Notes under the pieces: generated by a model
The model's database searches: none
Seen by the model: the letters and a program-made list of their open reading frames with translations, nothing else
What the model was told of the DNA's origin: nothing
Translations under genes and position numbers: made by a program
Shown: positions 11,039 through 25,059 of the stretch, piece by piece
Numbering within the stretch: position 1 is the stretch's first letter
How the letters are laid out: each line of letters begins with the position of its first letter
From: Acanthochromis polyacanthus
Lineage: Eukaryota > Chordata > Actinopteri > Pomacentridae
Direction: 5' to 3'
DNA: 64,000 nucleotides
Assembly (NCBI RefSeq): GCF_021347895.1
Contig: NC_067113.1
Span: 4,508,251-4,572,250, forward strand

Positions 11039-11156
11039 GGACTTCCGGGTGAGCGTTTCAAGACGGCGACGTAAGTCAAAACTCTCCTGGTCAACTTATT
11101 AAGAAAACTCCTCCGAAACACAAGAGCTGTGCTTATAAGACACCGAATTACTTAGA

Positions 11157-12209
11157 ATGAGTGGAGTTAGAAACAAGAAAACGCTTTCGGGAAGAAATAA
11201 GGACAGTGAGACTAAAAAAAAAAGAGTGGCGCTCGACAACACATCTGGTGTGGGGAACATGGAGCGTGATGCAGAGGAGGGGGACATTTCTACCGCTAAA
11301 GCTATTCAGAACCTAGGCAGAGATATACAAAGCCTGAAAACGGAACTCAAGCGAGAACTAACGGACTTCAAAAATGACTTCAGAAGCGATATTAAACAAG
11401 AATTCAACAGCTTCAAGATGGAGATAAACCAAAAGCTGCAAAATGTTATCGGCGACGTTCGTAACCATGGGGTGAGGCTAACAGAAGCAGAGCAACGGGT
11501 GGAGGAAACGGAGTCTGCTAACACCGAACTACGAGACGCCCTGCTTTATTCCCTTAGACAGCAAAAACTCCTCCAGGCCAAGGTAACCGACCTCGAAGGA
11601 AGATCACGCCGTAATAATATTCACATATACGGCATTAAAGAAGGCACAGAGGGAAGCTCAATGCTAATGTTCATTGCTAACTTTCTGAAGACAGAGTTGG
11701 GGCTCGACACAAACACGGACTTACAAATTCAGCGAGCACACCGATCAATCGGCCCTAAACCTCAGGATGATGCCGTCTCCAGATCTATTCTGGTGAACTT
11801 CCAGAGATACGACATTAAAGACAAAATACTGAAAATAGCCTGGACAAAGAAAATCACCTGTGAAGGGAAGTTGGTGACGTTTGCACACGACCTTCCTACT
11901 GAAGTGAACAATAAACTCAAGGAATATAAAGATATAAAGAAAATCCTGAAGGAGAAGCAGATACGTTTCCAAACACCATACCCTGCCAGGATGAAAATCC
12001 ACTGGGAAAACGGTCCCCGACTCTACAACAGCGCTACAGAAGCAGCCGGCGACATGAGGAAGAGAGGTTACACCGTGGACCTGCCGCAAACGTCCGACAC
12101 CAGATGGGAGCAGAAGCTGACACAAGGCGCACACTGGAATAGGAAGGATGCAGACCGCTCCGACCGAGTCCGAGAGAGGCTCAGAGATTTCCAACGACAA
12201 GAAGTATAA
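11157..12209 (+). CDS. LINE ORF1 protein (L1-type RNA-binding chaperone)
   Basis: An intact 350-residue ORF. It has a basic N-terminus, a heptad-rich coiled coil over about residues 55-145 (IQNLGRDIQSLKTELKRELT; RVEETESANTELRDALLYSL), then an RNA-recognition segment beginning GRSRRNNIHIYGIKEG, and a C-terminal domain with LVNFQRYDIKDKILKIAW and IRFQTPYPARMKIHW. This is the architecture of L1 ORF1p (transposase_22 family), a trimeric RNA-binding protein that packages LINE RNA. It is followed after about 475 bp by ORF2. That ORF1 is open while ORF2 is not implies the insertion is moderately young or the breaks are sequencing errors. Confidence 0.88.
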   Translation: MSGVRNKKTLSGRNKDSETKKKRVALDNTSGVGNMERDAEEGDISTAKAIQNLGRDIQSLKTELKRELTDFKNDFRSDIKQEFNSFKMEINQKLQNVIGDVRNHGVRLTEAEQRVEETESANTELRDALLYSLRQQKLLQAKVTDLEGRSRRNNIHIYGIKEGTEGSSMLMFIANFLKTELGLDTNTDLQIQRAHRSIGPKPQDDAVSRSILVNFQRYDIKDKILKIAWTKKITCEGKLVTFAHDLPTEVNNKLKEYKDIKKILKEKQIRFQTPYPARMKIHWENGPRLYNSATEAAGDMRKRGYTVDLPQTSDTRWEQKLTQGAHWNRKDADRSDRVRERLRDFQRQEV

Positions 12210-12685
12210 GCATCATTAACGGGAATCAGCAGGTATTACCGGTCCAACTTCTCATAATAAATAAATGGTGCTTAGGCTGTTAACATACCCACAGAAGTAA
12301 ACGCACGCAGACATGTAGTTTTACATGTGTGCACACAAATCATCGAGCTTGCCACTCTTTATCGTTTTTTGTTTTTGTTTTTGTTTTGTTTTCCCTTCAC
12401 TTTTTCCCGAATCCACAATGGAAGGACAATAAAAATTTGACCAGGAAGAGACTAAATGACTGTCTGGCTCGAGGAAAAGAGACTTTGCATTGCAAAGAGG
12501 GAGCCCTATTTGATGTAGGACTGATTCTCCACTAGAGATTAAAAGGTATCGTGTGGATGACAGGGCAGTGTAAGACCCTGAGGTTGGAAGTCCTCTTTAT
12601 ATTGTTTTAATGTTCTTGTTAATACAGTTTGTTCTTGTTACAGTACATGTTTATTTTGCCTGCACATGCAGATTTACTTGTTGTG

Positions 12686-15600
12686 ATGGGGTTCAGTAAT
12701 TTTAAAGTAGCTTCTTGGAATGTGAATGGCTTAAATAACCCAGTTAAAAGAAGCAGAGTAATGTCAAAAATGAGAAGGGAAAACCACCAAATCATATTTC
12801 TCCAGGAAACACACCTATCTCAAATGAACATGAAAAATTGAAAAAATTTGGATACAAGAATACTTTTCACAGCACTTATAAAACTGGCCATAGAAGAGGA
12901 GTTGCAATATTATTACACAATTCTGTTAATTTTGAACTAGTTAAGGAGATCAGGGACAGTGAGGGCAGATATCTACTGGTGCAAGGCAAGATAGAAAACA
13001 ATCTGACTACCCTTTTTTGTGTATATTTACCTCCACAAAGTGATCAAAAAGTTATGAAAAAAGTGCTTGAACTGATTTCCTCAGAATCACAAGGCATATT
13101 AATATGTGCAGGAGATTTTAATACAGTAGTAAATGGTAAATTGGACACATCTAATAGCAAGAGAAATACGTCCCCTCTGACTAAGTTGCTTAGAAAGGGT
13201 TTGGATGAGATGGGCTTGCTTGATATTTGGAGGGAATTGCATCCATCTGACAAACACTATACTTTCTATTCTGCCCCACATGCAGTATCCTCAAGAATAG
13301 ACTATATATTTATGTTTCAAAATGATAGGTACAGGGCTTTAGAATGTGATATCGGAACTAGAGATATTTCAGACCATTCACCAATGTATTTAAAAGTACA
13401 ATTAGATAGTAGACCAAAAAACACAATCTGGAGACTAAACACAAGCTTGCTCAACAATAAAACAATCACAAGTGAAATAAAATCTGAAATTAAGAGCTTT
13501 CTCAAATTTAATGACAATGGGGAAGTGAATCCTAGTATATTATGGGACACCTTAAAAGCTGTCATTAGGGGAAATTAATATCTCTTAGTACAGCACTCAA
13601 GAAAGCAAAGGAAAGTAAACTCAAACAGCTTGAACTCAACCTAAAAGAATTGGAACGTCAACATAGTAAGAATTCAAACTCTCAGATATTGAATAAAATG
13701 AAAGCAATTAGGAATCAGATCCTAGACATTTATAATGAAGAATCAGAGAAAAAATATAAATTCCTAAAACAATCTTATTATGAGGTAGGTTCCAAAGCGA
13801 CAAAATTATTAGCCATGAAAATACGAAAAAAACAAACCTCACAGTCAGTATACAAAATATTAGACCCTGACTCCGGACAAATAGTTAATAACCTAGATGA
13901 AATTGATGATGCATTTCAGACATACTATGAGACCCTGTATAGACAACCAAAGAAAGAAAGTAAAGAGAATATAAAAGCCTTTCTCAGTTCATTGGACTTG
14001 CCCTCAATTGGAGAACATCAGAACAAGAACCTGAACACAAATCACAAAAAAGGAACTGGAGACTGCACTGAATAAATTAAAAAATAATAAGACACCAGGA
14101 AGCGATGGACTACCAGCTGAATGGTATAAGATGTTTAGAGAAGAGTTCTTACTTTTGAATTCTTTTAATTGGACTCTTAACGAAAGTCAGCCCCTCCCTC
14201 GTGGAGTGAAGCTGTCATCTCTGTCATCCCAAAAGAGGGCAAGAACAAAACTCTATGTAGCTCATACAGACCAATTTCAGTCTTAAATCAAGACTACAAA
14301 CTGTATGCATCCATTATGGCCAGAAGATTAGACTCCTTTATTCCGGACCTAATTGACAGTGACCAAACTGGTTTTGTCCAGAAAACACAATAATAGCTCT
14401 TCATATAGAAAATATCAGGAAAACAAAATCAAACGCTGTGCTGATCAGCCTAGATGCTGAAAAAGCTTTTGATCGTGTGAATTGGGAATACTTGTTTTTG
14501 GTCTTGGAACGACTCGGTTTTGATGAAAAGTCTATTAATATTTTTAAAACTTATATTCAGCCCCTACGGCAAGAGTCAGGATAAATGGACGACTTACTGA
14601 CCGCATAAAATTGGAAAGATCTACTCGACAGGGATGCCCTCTCTCACCAACCCTTTTCGCACTCTACATAGAACCCTTGGCACAAGTAATAAGAGAAGAC
14701 TGTAATATACAGGGAGTTTGGATAAATAATAAGGAACATAAAATAGCATTATACGCTGACGATGTTTTATTATATGTCCAGAATCCAGATGCCTGTCTTC
14801 CTTCCCTTTTAGATCTCCTGCACATATTTGGTACATATTCAGGATACAAGTTAAATATAGAAAAAACGCAAGTATTATCATTTAATTACAACCCAGCACC
14901 TGAGGTAAAACAAAGACTACCAATCAAATGGTCTCAAGAAGCAATCAAATACCTTGGAGTATGGTTAACACTGTCCTAATGCTTTGTATAAAAAAATTAT
15001 GAAACTGTGAATAAGAAAATTAAAGAGGATCTTTGTAATTGGTCAACATCCCTGCTGTCCGTTAGTGCAAGAATTGGCATTATTAAGATGTCAATTTTAC
15101 CTAGATTACTGTATTTATTTATGTCACTTCCAGTGAAAGTTCCAACGAGTCAGTTTCAAGAATGGGACAAACAAATTTCCAGATTTATTTGGAATGGAAA
15201 GAAACCGAGGATTAAATATAGTACACTAACGATCAGTAGGGAAGGAGGTGGTATGTCTCTCCCTAACCTGAGAGATTATTACTATTCTGCCCAGTTAAGA
15301 ATAATAGTTGGTTGGTGTGATAATGGATATGAGGCTAAATGGAAGGAGATGGAGAGTGAATGCAAGGGGGTCCCAATACAAGCAATGATTGGAGATTTTA
15401 AATTAATGTCAAATTACCAAGACCGTCTGAACCCCATAAGCTTATTTACCTTATATACATGGTTCGAGGTTATAAAACAATTAAACTTGTGGACCCAGTT
15501 AAAAACACTCCGATGGCTTGGATATGATACAGAATTTAAACCAAACAGTATAGATTCTAGATTTAGATATTGGACAAATCAGGGTATCACTGCTTATTGT

Positions 15601-16422
15601 ACTATGATTGAGAAAAACACTTTACATAACTTCCAGACGCTTAAGACAAAATACAATTTACAAAATTATGATTTTTACAGATATTTACAGCTACGCCAAT
15701 ACTACTTAAAAGAAATTAAGAAAAATGAAGCAACTACAGAACTAAGTGCATGATACAGCTGGTGGTACAGGCATACACTGTAGGACTTAAATCCTCAGTA
15801 TCAAAATTGTATCAGAACTTCACAAAATGCAGAGGAATACCACATCATACATCAAGCAGAGATGGGAGAAAGAATTAAATGATAAAATATCCAATCAACA
15901 ATGGGAGAATATGTGTGAAACAATTTTTTCTACATCATGTTCTATGTATGTATTGGCGCGAGTTTGGTTGGAAGAATCTTGTTCGTTTTTTGTCACCCCT
16001 AAAATGAAAGCACACTTAACGTCAACAAGAGGTACATGTTGGAGAGATTGCGGGGAGGAAGGGGTGGGTCATCACCACATTTTCTGGAGCTGCCCTAAGG
16101 TTCAAATATTTTGGGAACATATCTGGAGAATTATGCAGCATATACTTGGACAACAGATTCCTATGACATGCATGTCACTTTATTTGGGTGATCTACCAGA
16201 AGGAATGTCAAGAAACGATAAATACCTCCTGAAAATATTAACCGTAGCAGCAAAAAAAGCGATCACTCGTAGATGGTTACAATCCATCCCACTACAGTAG
16301 ATGATTGGATGGAAATCGTTAAGGAGATTCATGAGATGGAAAGACTGACCTTCCTTCTGAGACTGAGAAAGGATGTGTATACTGCAAGATGGACAAAATG
16401 GATAAAATACTTGTCAGGATAG
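12686..16422 (+). pseudogene. LINE ORF2 (endonuclease and reverse transcriptase), frameshifted
   Basis: It begins MGFSNFKVASWNVNGLNNPV with an APE-type endonuclease (FLQETH at about 12795; GDFNTV at 13110; SRIDYIF at 13295; DHSP at 13375). Reverse transcriptase motifs follow: NNKTPGSDGLPAEWY (14085), [20 protein letters not shown] (14620), [13 protein letters not shown] (14740), then a C-terminal region with CWRDCGEEGVGHHHIFWSCP (16035). The frame changes near 12838, 13580-13650, 14080-14600, 14980 and 15760-15820, and a final TAG lies at 16420-16422. The protein would nick target DNA and prime reverse transcription on it. Several breaks lie in A-runs. Confidence 0.85.
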
Positions 16423-16569
16423 GGAGTGTGGCTGATGCCCCCTCTTTATGGTTTAGAACTTCTTTGTATGTTTCAATTGTCATTCACGGTCCACCTTCTG
16501 CATATACTTATCAGCCATACAGAATTAGACTCATAGTTTGAAGCATTTGTATGAATATGCCTCTGAATA

Positions 16570-16803
16570 CACACGTGGACAAAATTGTTGGTACCCCTCA
16601 GTTAAAGAAGGAAAAACCCACAATTCTCACTGAAATCACTTGAAACTCACAAAAGTAACAATAAATAAAATTGATTGAAAATTAAATAATCAAAAACAGC
16701 CATTACTTTTGAATTGTTGATTAACATAATTATTTAAAAAAACAAACTAATGAAACAGGCCTGGACAAAAATGATGGTACCTCTATAAAAGATTGAAAAC
16801 TAC
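16570..16803 (+). repeat. Extra copy of the Tc1 left inverted repeat
   Basis: These 234 bp, starting CACACGTGGACAAAATTGTT after a TA, repeat the left end of the complete Tc1 at 17371-17605 almost base for base. They stop where the MITE begins. They are therefore a duplicated left end rather than the end of a second full Tc1. Confidence 0.85.
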
Positions 16804-17366
16804 CAACCCGGTCTCACGGGGATTCGTGAAACTGTCACGTAAATTTTTGTTTCGGTTTCGTGCGCACCAACACGATTTCGTCATGTTTTTCGTGCCGCTC
16901 ACCACGAAATGTTTTTCGTGTTGCTCACAACGAAGCCCGCTGTGGTAATTACATCTGAAAGTGGTTTATACCGGCGGATTCATGGCGATCTAAGCTGTCC
17001 ATCGGCGTATACTGCTTGCGTGATCGCGTTTGCGGGCATCGGACATTCTTTAAATTCCTATGCAAATTGGTAAGTGTACCACCGGGTTATGGTTAGGGTT
17101 TTATGGGTTAGGTTATGGTTAGGGTTTTGGTTAGGGACGATGTCATGCAAAAATATAGCGTTGGATTCGCCACGGTTTTACATTAAAAATATAATATACC
17201 CATTCGTTTGAAATACGTTCTGAGTGGCACGAAAAGTCGCCGTTTTAAAATACATGGTGCGCATTTCGTGGTGAGCGGCACGAAAACATGACGAATCGTG
17301 TGGTGCGCACGAAACCGAAACAAAATTACGTGACAGTTTCACGAATCCTCGTGAGATCGGGCTGAA
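16804..17366. mobile_element. MITE with arms of about 110 bp, inside the Tc1 block
   Basis: The left arm (about 16802-16918) starts CCCGGTCTCACGGGGATTCG. The right arm (about 17249-17362) is its near-perfect reverse complement. The core contains the 150-bp segment also found at 5254-5402 and degenerate TTAGGG-like sequence (about 17090-17142). AAACTAC-like bases border both ends and may be the target duplication. There is no coding capacity; a non-autonomous DNA transposon of unassigned superfamily. Confidence 0.8.
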
Positions 17367-17370
17367 ACTA

Positions 17371-19003
<1,633 letters not shown>

Positions 19004-19038
19004 TATATTCTGAATTTAAACTGGGACCGAAATTTGTA

Positions 19039-19913
19039 CCGTATTTCACGACCAAAAGGCGCACTGTACCAAAAGGCGCAGTCTCAGTTATGTGTGCCAT
19101 TACTGTATTTAAAACACACATAAGGCGCACCTGATTATATGGCGAGGGTTTTATATACAATCCACGCCCACACTTCCCCCTTTAACGTTCTCATGGTGTC
19201 CTCTACTACGTCGGCCTTACAACACACACACAAGCATACAAGCGTGCGTATTTAAAAATAGAGCGAGAGTAAAACTGAGTTTGGTATTCACATTTTTTTT
19301 TTTACCGGTAATCGTCATCAATCAAACCCATGGAAGTCCTCATCCTCTGTTTCTGAATTGAACAGCTGCGCTAACCTCCATCAAACATGCCAGGTTCACT
19401 TTCTTCACTGTCAGAGTCACTTTTCGTGCCGTGCGGCGCCTCGGAAATGATGCCGGCTTTGCGAAAGCTCGAACAACAGTGCCAGCAGACACGTTAGCCC
19501 AAGCATTTACAATCCATTCGCAAACTGTGGCGTAACTCGCCCGGCGCTGCCTTCCACTCTTAGTGAAACTGTGGTCCCCATCGGTCATCCATCGCTCCCA
19601 CGCCGCTCGCAGCCTTACTTTGAACGGCCGGTTCACACCGATGTCCAGCGGTTGGAGTTCCTTTGTCAGGCCTCCCGGAATGACAGCAAGCTCAGAGTTC
19701 ATTTGCTTCACTTGTTTTTCACATCGGCTGTGAGATGGGCACGCATAGAGTCACAGATCAACAGCGATGGTGATGCGTGGAAAAAACCACCTGGTCTACG
19801 TCCGCCTTACAACAACAACAACACACACAGGACGCACTGCACCATAGGGCGCGCCGCACAATTTGAAGAAAATCTAAGACTTTTATGTGCGCCTTATAGT
19901 CGTGAAAATACGG
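19039..19913 (-). mobile_element. pogo/Tigger-like element, internally deleted
   Basis: The ends are inverted: CCGTATTTCACGACCAAAAG at 19039 and the same family end, CCGTATTTTCACGACTATAA, reading in from 19913. TA lies on each side (19037-19038 and 19914-19915), the target rule for pogo and Tc1/mariner. It is 875 bp, much shorter than an autonomous copy. The minus strand keeps part of a DDE transposase at 19340-19711 (LTKELQPLDIGVNRPFKVRL; YATVCEWIVNAWANVSAGTV). It lies 33 bp beyond the Tc1, in the LINE 3' UTR. Confidence 0.88.
19340..19711 (-). pseudogene. pogo-like transposase, C-terminal fragment
   Basis: A 123-residue open segment with GGLTKELQPLDIGVNRPFKV, the conserved C-terminal end of the DDE_1 catalytic domain of pogo/Tigger/Jerky-type transposases, followed by a Trp-rich segment and a basic tail. 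The DNA-binding domain and the first catalytic Asp blocks are missing. It is a fragment within a non-autonomous element. Confidence 0.8.
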
Positions 19914-20056
19914 TATATAGCATTGTGCTTGGCAACTTAGAGTGTTGTACTGTACTGTTTTGTGTTATGTTTAGCTGTCTGTTCTGTCTTGTTAAAAAAA
20001 AAAAAACACTAATTAAAATCTAAGTAATAAAAAAAAAAAAAGAAAATGGCCACTGC

Positions 20057-20785
20057 ACAGTATGGAACCGCCATCCCATTTTCAGACCCAGTCTACCTCA
20101 AAGCAGCTGCCTTGGATCCGGCCTTTGCTTTGTATTGGGTTGACCACCACGTGTTGGCCAGTCCTGGCATAAGGGCAGAGGTGGCCAAAGAAGTGAAAGG
20201 TAAATTTTGAGTTTAACTGGACATACAAACAACTAATTGGCTATTTTCACTGCAATGGTTTTGATATTTTGCTCTTTTCACACTGTGAACACTTTGCATC
20301 ACTGTTAATGTATTTCTTCTTAAATAATAGATCATCACAAAATACCCTTATTGTTACCAACACTAACAATAAGGGCTCTATTTTGTTTAACATGCCATTT
20401 GCCAGAACTGGTCCTGCGAGATGCAGTGCAGGCTGACCAACCTGTGTCTCATGAGGAGGAAGATGGAGACCTTGAAGAAGGAGGTCTATTTGCTGCATAC
20501 TGTAAGAGACAGAGGAAGGATGCTAACACCACTCCAGCATTACGGCTAAGTCACTATCTCGACCTGTGTGAAGGACAGAGTGTGCTGTCATTCTGGGCAA
20601 TGCACATGAAGGCTCTTCCTTCACTATTTCGAGTTGCCATCAGGGTCTTAGCAGTTCCTGCTACCAGTGCTCCGGTTGAGCGAGTTTTCAGCCATGGTGG
20701 TATCATAATGCTGCCTCATCGTGCACAAATGACTGACAGACGTTTGGCCAATTTGATCTTTTGCAAATGCAATGCTAGTCTGTAG
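20057..20785 (+). pseudogene. hAT transposase, C-terminal part with hATC domain
   Basis: This continues the transposase after the LINE. It begins in coding sequence (about 20057-20200: AAALDPAFALYWVDHHVLAS-like text), passes an apparent intron, and then encodes 20400-20785. The last segment carries SFWAMHMKALPSLFRVAIRV and LAVPATSAPVERVFSHGGII, the hATC dimerisation signature of ZBED-type transposases, ending with RLANLIFCKCNASL and a stop. Continuity with 10710-11038 across the 9-kb insertion is shown by the 15-bp duplication. It is a transposon remnant, not a domesticated ZBED gene. Confidence 0.85.
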
Positions 20786-20789
20786 GTGA

Positions 20790-22300
20790 ATGAAACATTG
20801 ATGTGTAGGCCACCCTGCAAACATTCACACAATCCAACAGCTATCATGGCTCTCTCTCACACAAATACATGCATGCACACACAGACAATATAATAGCTAG
20901 GCCGGCTGGGACATTCTCATATCAGTTCTTCTCTTTCACACACATAACTAAAAATGCAACAAGTCAACTGCATGTAACATTTTAATGTCAGTTCTCTTAC
21001 ACACACACAGACACAGGGGACTTATTTAAGAGCTCCGTGTACCAGATTAGAACCTAGTCACTGATTTAAAATGACATTACTTTTGGCTTCAAGTTGATCA
21101 TATTCTTTTCTGCTGTGTATTGTTTAAACATGTAAGACAACCACTTTAGGAGAACTTCACTTATATATGTACTTATATACTAATATGTGGCTTTTCTTCT
21201 ATCAATTAATCAGCCCTGAACACATGGAGGGGTGTGAGTAATTGAAAGAAGAAAAGTCATTTTTAAGGTTAAGTACTGATGTTTACAAGGCACACTGGAC
21301 TGTATTTCAAAACTCAAATCTTGTGTTCAACAGTACAGAGGCATGCTGCTCATTCTGATTTATGTTGCAAAGTGCAAACTACCTCTTATGTTCTGAACGA
21401 ATTATTAGCGCTTTTTTTGTTTATCCTTAAAGGACGTTTTTGTTATTGGCTTCCTGCTGTGCATACATTTTACTGTTAAAGTTTACTGTTAAGTGACCAC
21501 TTCACCTTAAAAATGAATTTCGTTCTATCAGTTACTCTCCCTACAATCAGTTGAACACAAGAAGAATTTTTTTTTTTGTCATATTCCTTTAAGGCGATTC
21601 AGGAAATTTAAAATGAATGGAAGTGACAGGGACTGATTTTGCTCAGCGGGGGGAGCAGATCTCATTCTCTTCCATCAATTCCATTCATTCGGGATTTCTT
21701 GAATCACTGAAAACTAAAATTATCCTTGTATTCAACTCACCATGGGGAGAGTAACTGATAGAACAAGCCATTTTCAAGGTAAAGTGGTCTTTTAAAGTTT
21801 AAGTTTTACATTTGAAAACAAAACATTACATTACAGATTTTTCAGATAATCCTGTATAAATAAGCTCAAAGACTGTTATAGCCAACAGAGAGAGTTGTGT
21901 GTTGGGCTTTATTTTTGTGCAGTGTTTTTGTTAAAATTCAGTGGCACCTTTGGAAGGGGAAAAAACCTTGAAGGAAATAAACATCTGAAACGTTATCCGT
22001 ATACCATTTTTATTATTTATTAAAGTTCAAGTTAACGGGTTTCTATTATTTGTTGCACAAAATGACACAACAGCACAGGGACTCTGGATCCTCAAGGTAT
22101 TAATTCTTCATTTTATTTTATGTAATTCAAGGTGTGAAATTGTAGGCGGGGTGCATTCCATTTGTTTCACTTGGTTGTGTTTGATAGACAGATATTGTGA
22201 AAATAACCAATCTACAAGCTCACATCTCACAAAGAGTGTATTGATATCTCAGCCAAAAATTTCCTAATCGGCACCTCCCCCAGATATTTCTTTTTAATGA
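20790..22300. other. 3' non-coding part of the hAT element
   Basis: It lies between the hATC stop and the terminal repeat. It contains CA-rich stretches (20870-21015) and no further protein motif. Probably 3' UTR and subterminal sequence of the hAT, perhaps with small unrecognised insertions. Confidence 0.5.
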
Positions 22301-22433
22301 CTTGTTTAGGACTCGAGGGACAAAGTTTAGGACTTGGACTCAACTCAGGACTCGACTCGGGACTTGAGTGCAAAGACTTGAGACTCGACTTTGACTTGCA
22401 AAACAAAGACTCGGTCCCACCTCTGGTGTGGTG

Positions 22434-22590
22434 GGTGCTTAGACTCCAGCAGTGTGCTGTTGCTCGGACCCAAGGATTAACAGCAGAACAATGCATTGTA
22501 AAGAGACGATCAGTGTTATATAATGTATATACATTTCACCTGCCAGTGGATTTAATATTGTCACTGGATGAAAAATTTATCAATAAACAA
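22434..22590. mobile_element. Right part of the old DNA element split by the hAT
   Basis: It carries AGCAGAACAATGCATTGTAA and CACCTGCCAGTGGATTTAAT and matches 41300-41385, where CAGCAGAATGTTGCATTGTA and ACCTGTCAGTGGTCTTAATG are found. It joins logically to 9396-9528 when the hAT and one copy of its 8-bp duplication are removed. Confidence 0.5.
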
Positions 22591-24409
22591 AAAAAACCTA
22601 GGCAAGGTCCATGGCTGTTGAGCTGCTAGCAGAAAATTTCAGTCAGTTTATATAAAAACTGAACTAATTACAACAACTGAACTAATTACAACAATGATGT
22701 CGAACAATGAACTCCTATTATGATCTATCTAGGGCCCTTGGAAGCCTGTCCTACAAGGCCAAACTATGCATTTTTCATTAGCAATTATGACATGTTGTTC
22801 AAATTTCTATGATAAAACATAAACAAGCTCTTCTATTTTTCTCAATGCAACAACACATAAATATTAGCAGTAGCTTTCATCTGAAAGATTGTTAGCATAA
22901 GTCTCTCCTCTGTTCTCTTCCAACATATACTGTCAGATAACCCCCTACTATGAAGTGCACTGAAAGCATCCATGGATGTCACCCAGGAATGGCGATATGG
23001 AAAATGTTTGCAAGAACATATCTGACTAATGTGTAATTATTTCTTTAACATGCAAATGATGACATCACCACACATGATTGCTAGCTAATTAGCATGCTAA
23101 AACCCATGTGATATCAAATTAGTAATACTAAGCCACAGGCCTTAGGGAATGGTGCAATGAAGTAGTGTGATGGAAACGTACCTTTAAAATAACACAATCA
23201 GAACTATAACAACTTCATTTTGATGGCATGATGTCATAAAATAGTAGAAATAGAACTACTGTGTTGTATATAATATGCTATCTTATCTGCAGAGAGCACA
23301 GGCTATCACCATGACAGCATGTACAGTATTTCGGTAATTTTTTGTCGAGTCTTCCGTTCTATTGATTTTTTCGGCATTAAAGGGCTCTTGTCAAAGGTTT
23401 GTTGACTGAATCATACGTTCCTCCTGAATACCTTTTTTGTTCATCTCGCAAAAACTCTAGTCAGAGGTGACAAGTGCAAAATTTCCTTTGGGTTGAACTA
23501 ATGTCAAATCACCCTGAAATGGCCAATTTCTGCTTTCCACATCTGTGTGCACAGGCTGATAAGTGGACGGCAGACATGGCTCTGTTGATACTACAACAGT
23601 GCCGCTTGAGACTGCCACTTGGCTGGTTGCATTTCCGCTTGTGTCAAATGGAGGAAAATACACGAAGCAGTAGCAGCTGCTTCCAGATAACACTTTAGCA
23701 TTATGTGAGGGAATATTCCTGAGGTGTATTCCAGTGTGTGAGCATAGCACAATTTCTGACAAATGGAGGACTTCATACATCCTTCAATTACAACTCTGTT
23801 AATGATGCCTTACAAAGGCTTAGGAGTCCAAGGTTTTCTTTGTACATTCTCTCCTAATATCAAACATTTGTTTTAACCACCACGACTTTTCCTGGCACAT
23901 GTCCAGTGGGCACGCTATCATTGTGAGCAGTCTGTTAAGTTACAAATTTGCAGATCCAGAAAGCATGAATTATCCTTAAGTGTCAGTAAAATTCTTCCTA
24001 AACAGATACATCACATTAGAGTCTTCATTATGTCCACTGGCTAGTGGACATAATCCCAACCTTCCTCATTCTAATCTCTAGTGAACTAGATCAGATGAAC
24101 AACAAAACAGAAGCAACTGGGGTAGTGGTAGCTTTGGGTTACTGGTTACTGACACTGGGGTGTCCCCAGCAAGAACCTTAACTCTGCCTGCTCCAGGGAC
24201 GCTTTAGTATGTCTAACTCTGTGTTTTGTTCCCGTAGCTTCCTGGGATATGTGGGATCAATACCGTATATAAAATATAAAATTAATTAGTTAATTAGAAA
24301 GTAAAAACTTTATGTTTTTGCTTACTTACAAATGGAAAATATTAATGGAATTAATACTTTGCAAATGCTTTTTCCTTTAATGAGTCAAGAGGGTTGAACC
24401 GTGGGTTAC
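22591..24409. other. Intron 6, 5' portion, nothing recognised
   Basis: AT-rich intron sequence between the end of the old DNA element and exon 6. No open frame with a known motif, no clear terminal repeats and no microsatellite of note. Confidence 0.5.
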
Positions 24410-24553
24410 CTGTGGCAAAAACAGCTTTCTTGGAGAGGGTCTGGTAGTCTATGATGGAGAATTGGGGCAGTTCAATGTTCTCCACCCCAGTGACTGAGCC
24501 TCCGTTGCTCCCACCCTGCCAGTAGAACTCAATATCATCAGTGGTGTATCCAT
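24410..24553 (-). CDS. gabrb1: gabrb1 exon 6: loop F and loop C region
   Basis: The exon encodes (Y)[18 protein letters not shown], then [20 protein letters not shown] and [10 protein letters not shown]. The acceptor is CTCTCAG and the donor ACAG|GTAACC. It completes binding loop B (Tyr157) and contributes Thr202 of loop C. At 144 bp it is 6 bp longer than the 138 bp usual in mammals; the surplus falls in the glycine-rich loop after FYW, where human beta1 has NGGEGA and this gene has two extra residues. The reading frame is open. The rest agrees with beta subunits. Confidence 0.95.
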
Positions 24554-24951
24554 CTGAGAGAGACAGGGGGACACAAGTTAAACCTCAAATGACACAAAGA
24601 CAAGCACATCTGTCCACAACATAGTGTGGGAGAGCAGAACTGTAATGTGAAACATAGGTTGAAGATTTCAGTTTTGTGAATGAGGCAGGCTTTGCCTACC
24701 GCATCCAAATGTCACTCACAAGATTCAAGCCTGGGCAAATCATGACTTTAGTCCAAGTCAAGACATTCAAAAGAAGCAGTTTTACTGCTAAGCAAAGTCA
24801 TTAACTGCATTAAACTGCAATTAAAGGTGGTTCAAACATCATCGCATGACCTGTACAGCAGAAGTAAGTACATCCTTGCAATGTCAACTAAAAGCAAAGT
24901 AATGTCAAGTAATTAACATCTCAATAACTGCATTTAAAACATCCATCCATT

Positions 24952-25050
24952 CTCTGTACACTCCTTTATCCTCACTAGGGTCATGGGGGGTGCTGGAGCC
25001 TATCCCAGCTGACTCGGGCGAAGGCAGGGGACACCCTGGACAGGTCGACA
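24952..25050 (-). repeat. 3' fragment of a tRNA-like teleost short repeat
   Basis: The reverse strand reads CCAGGGTGTCCCCTGCCTTC and CAGCTGGGATAGGCTCCAGC and ends near an ATGGATGG-like tail. It matches the 3' halves of the fuller copies at 36748-37131 and 41633-41945. Confidence 0.8.
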
Positions 25051-25059
25051 TTTAAAACA

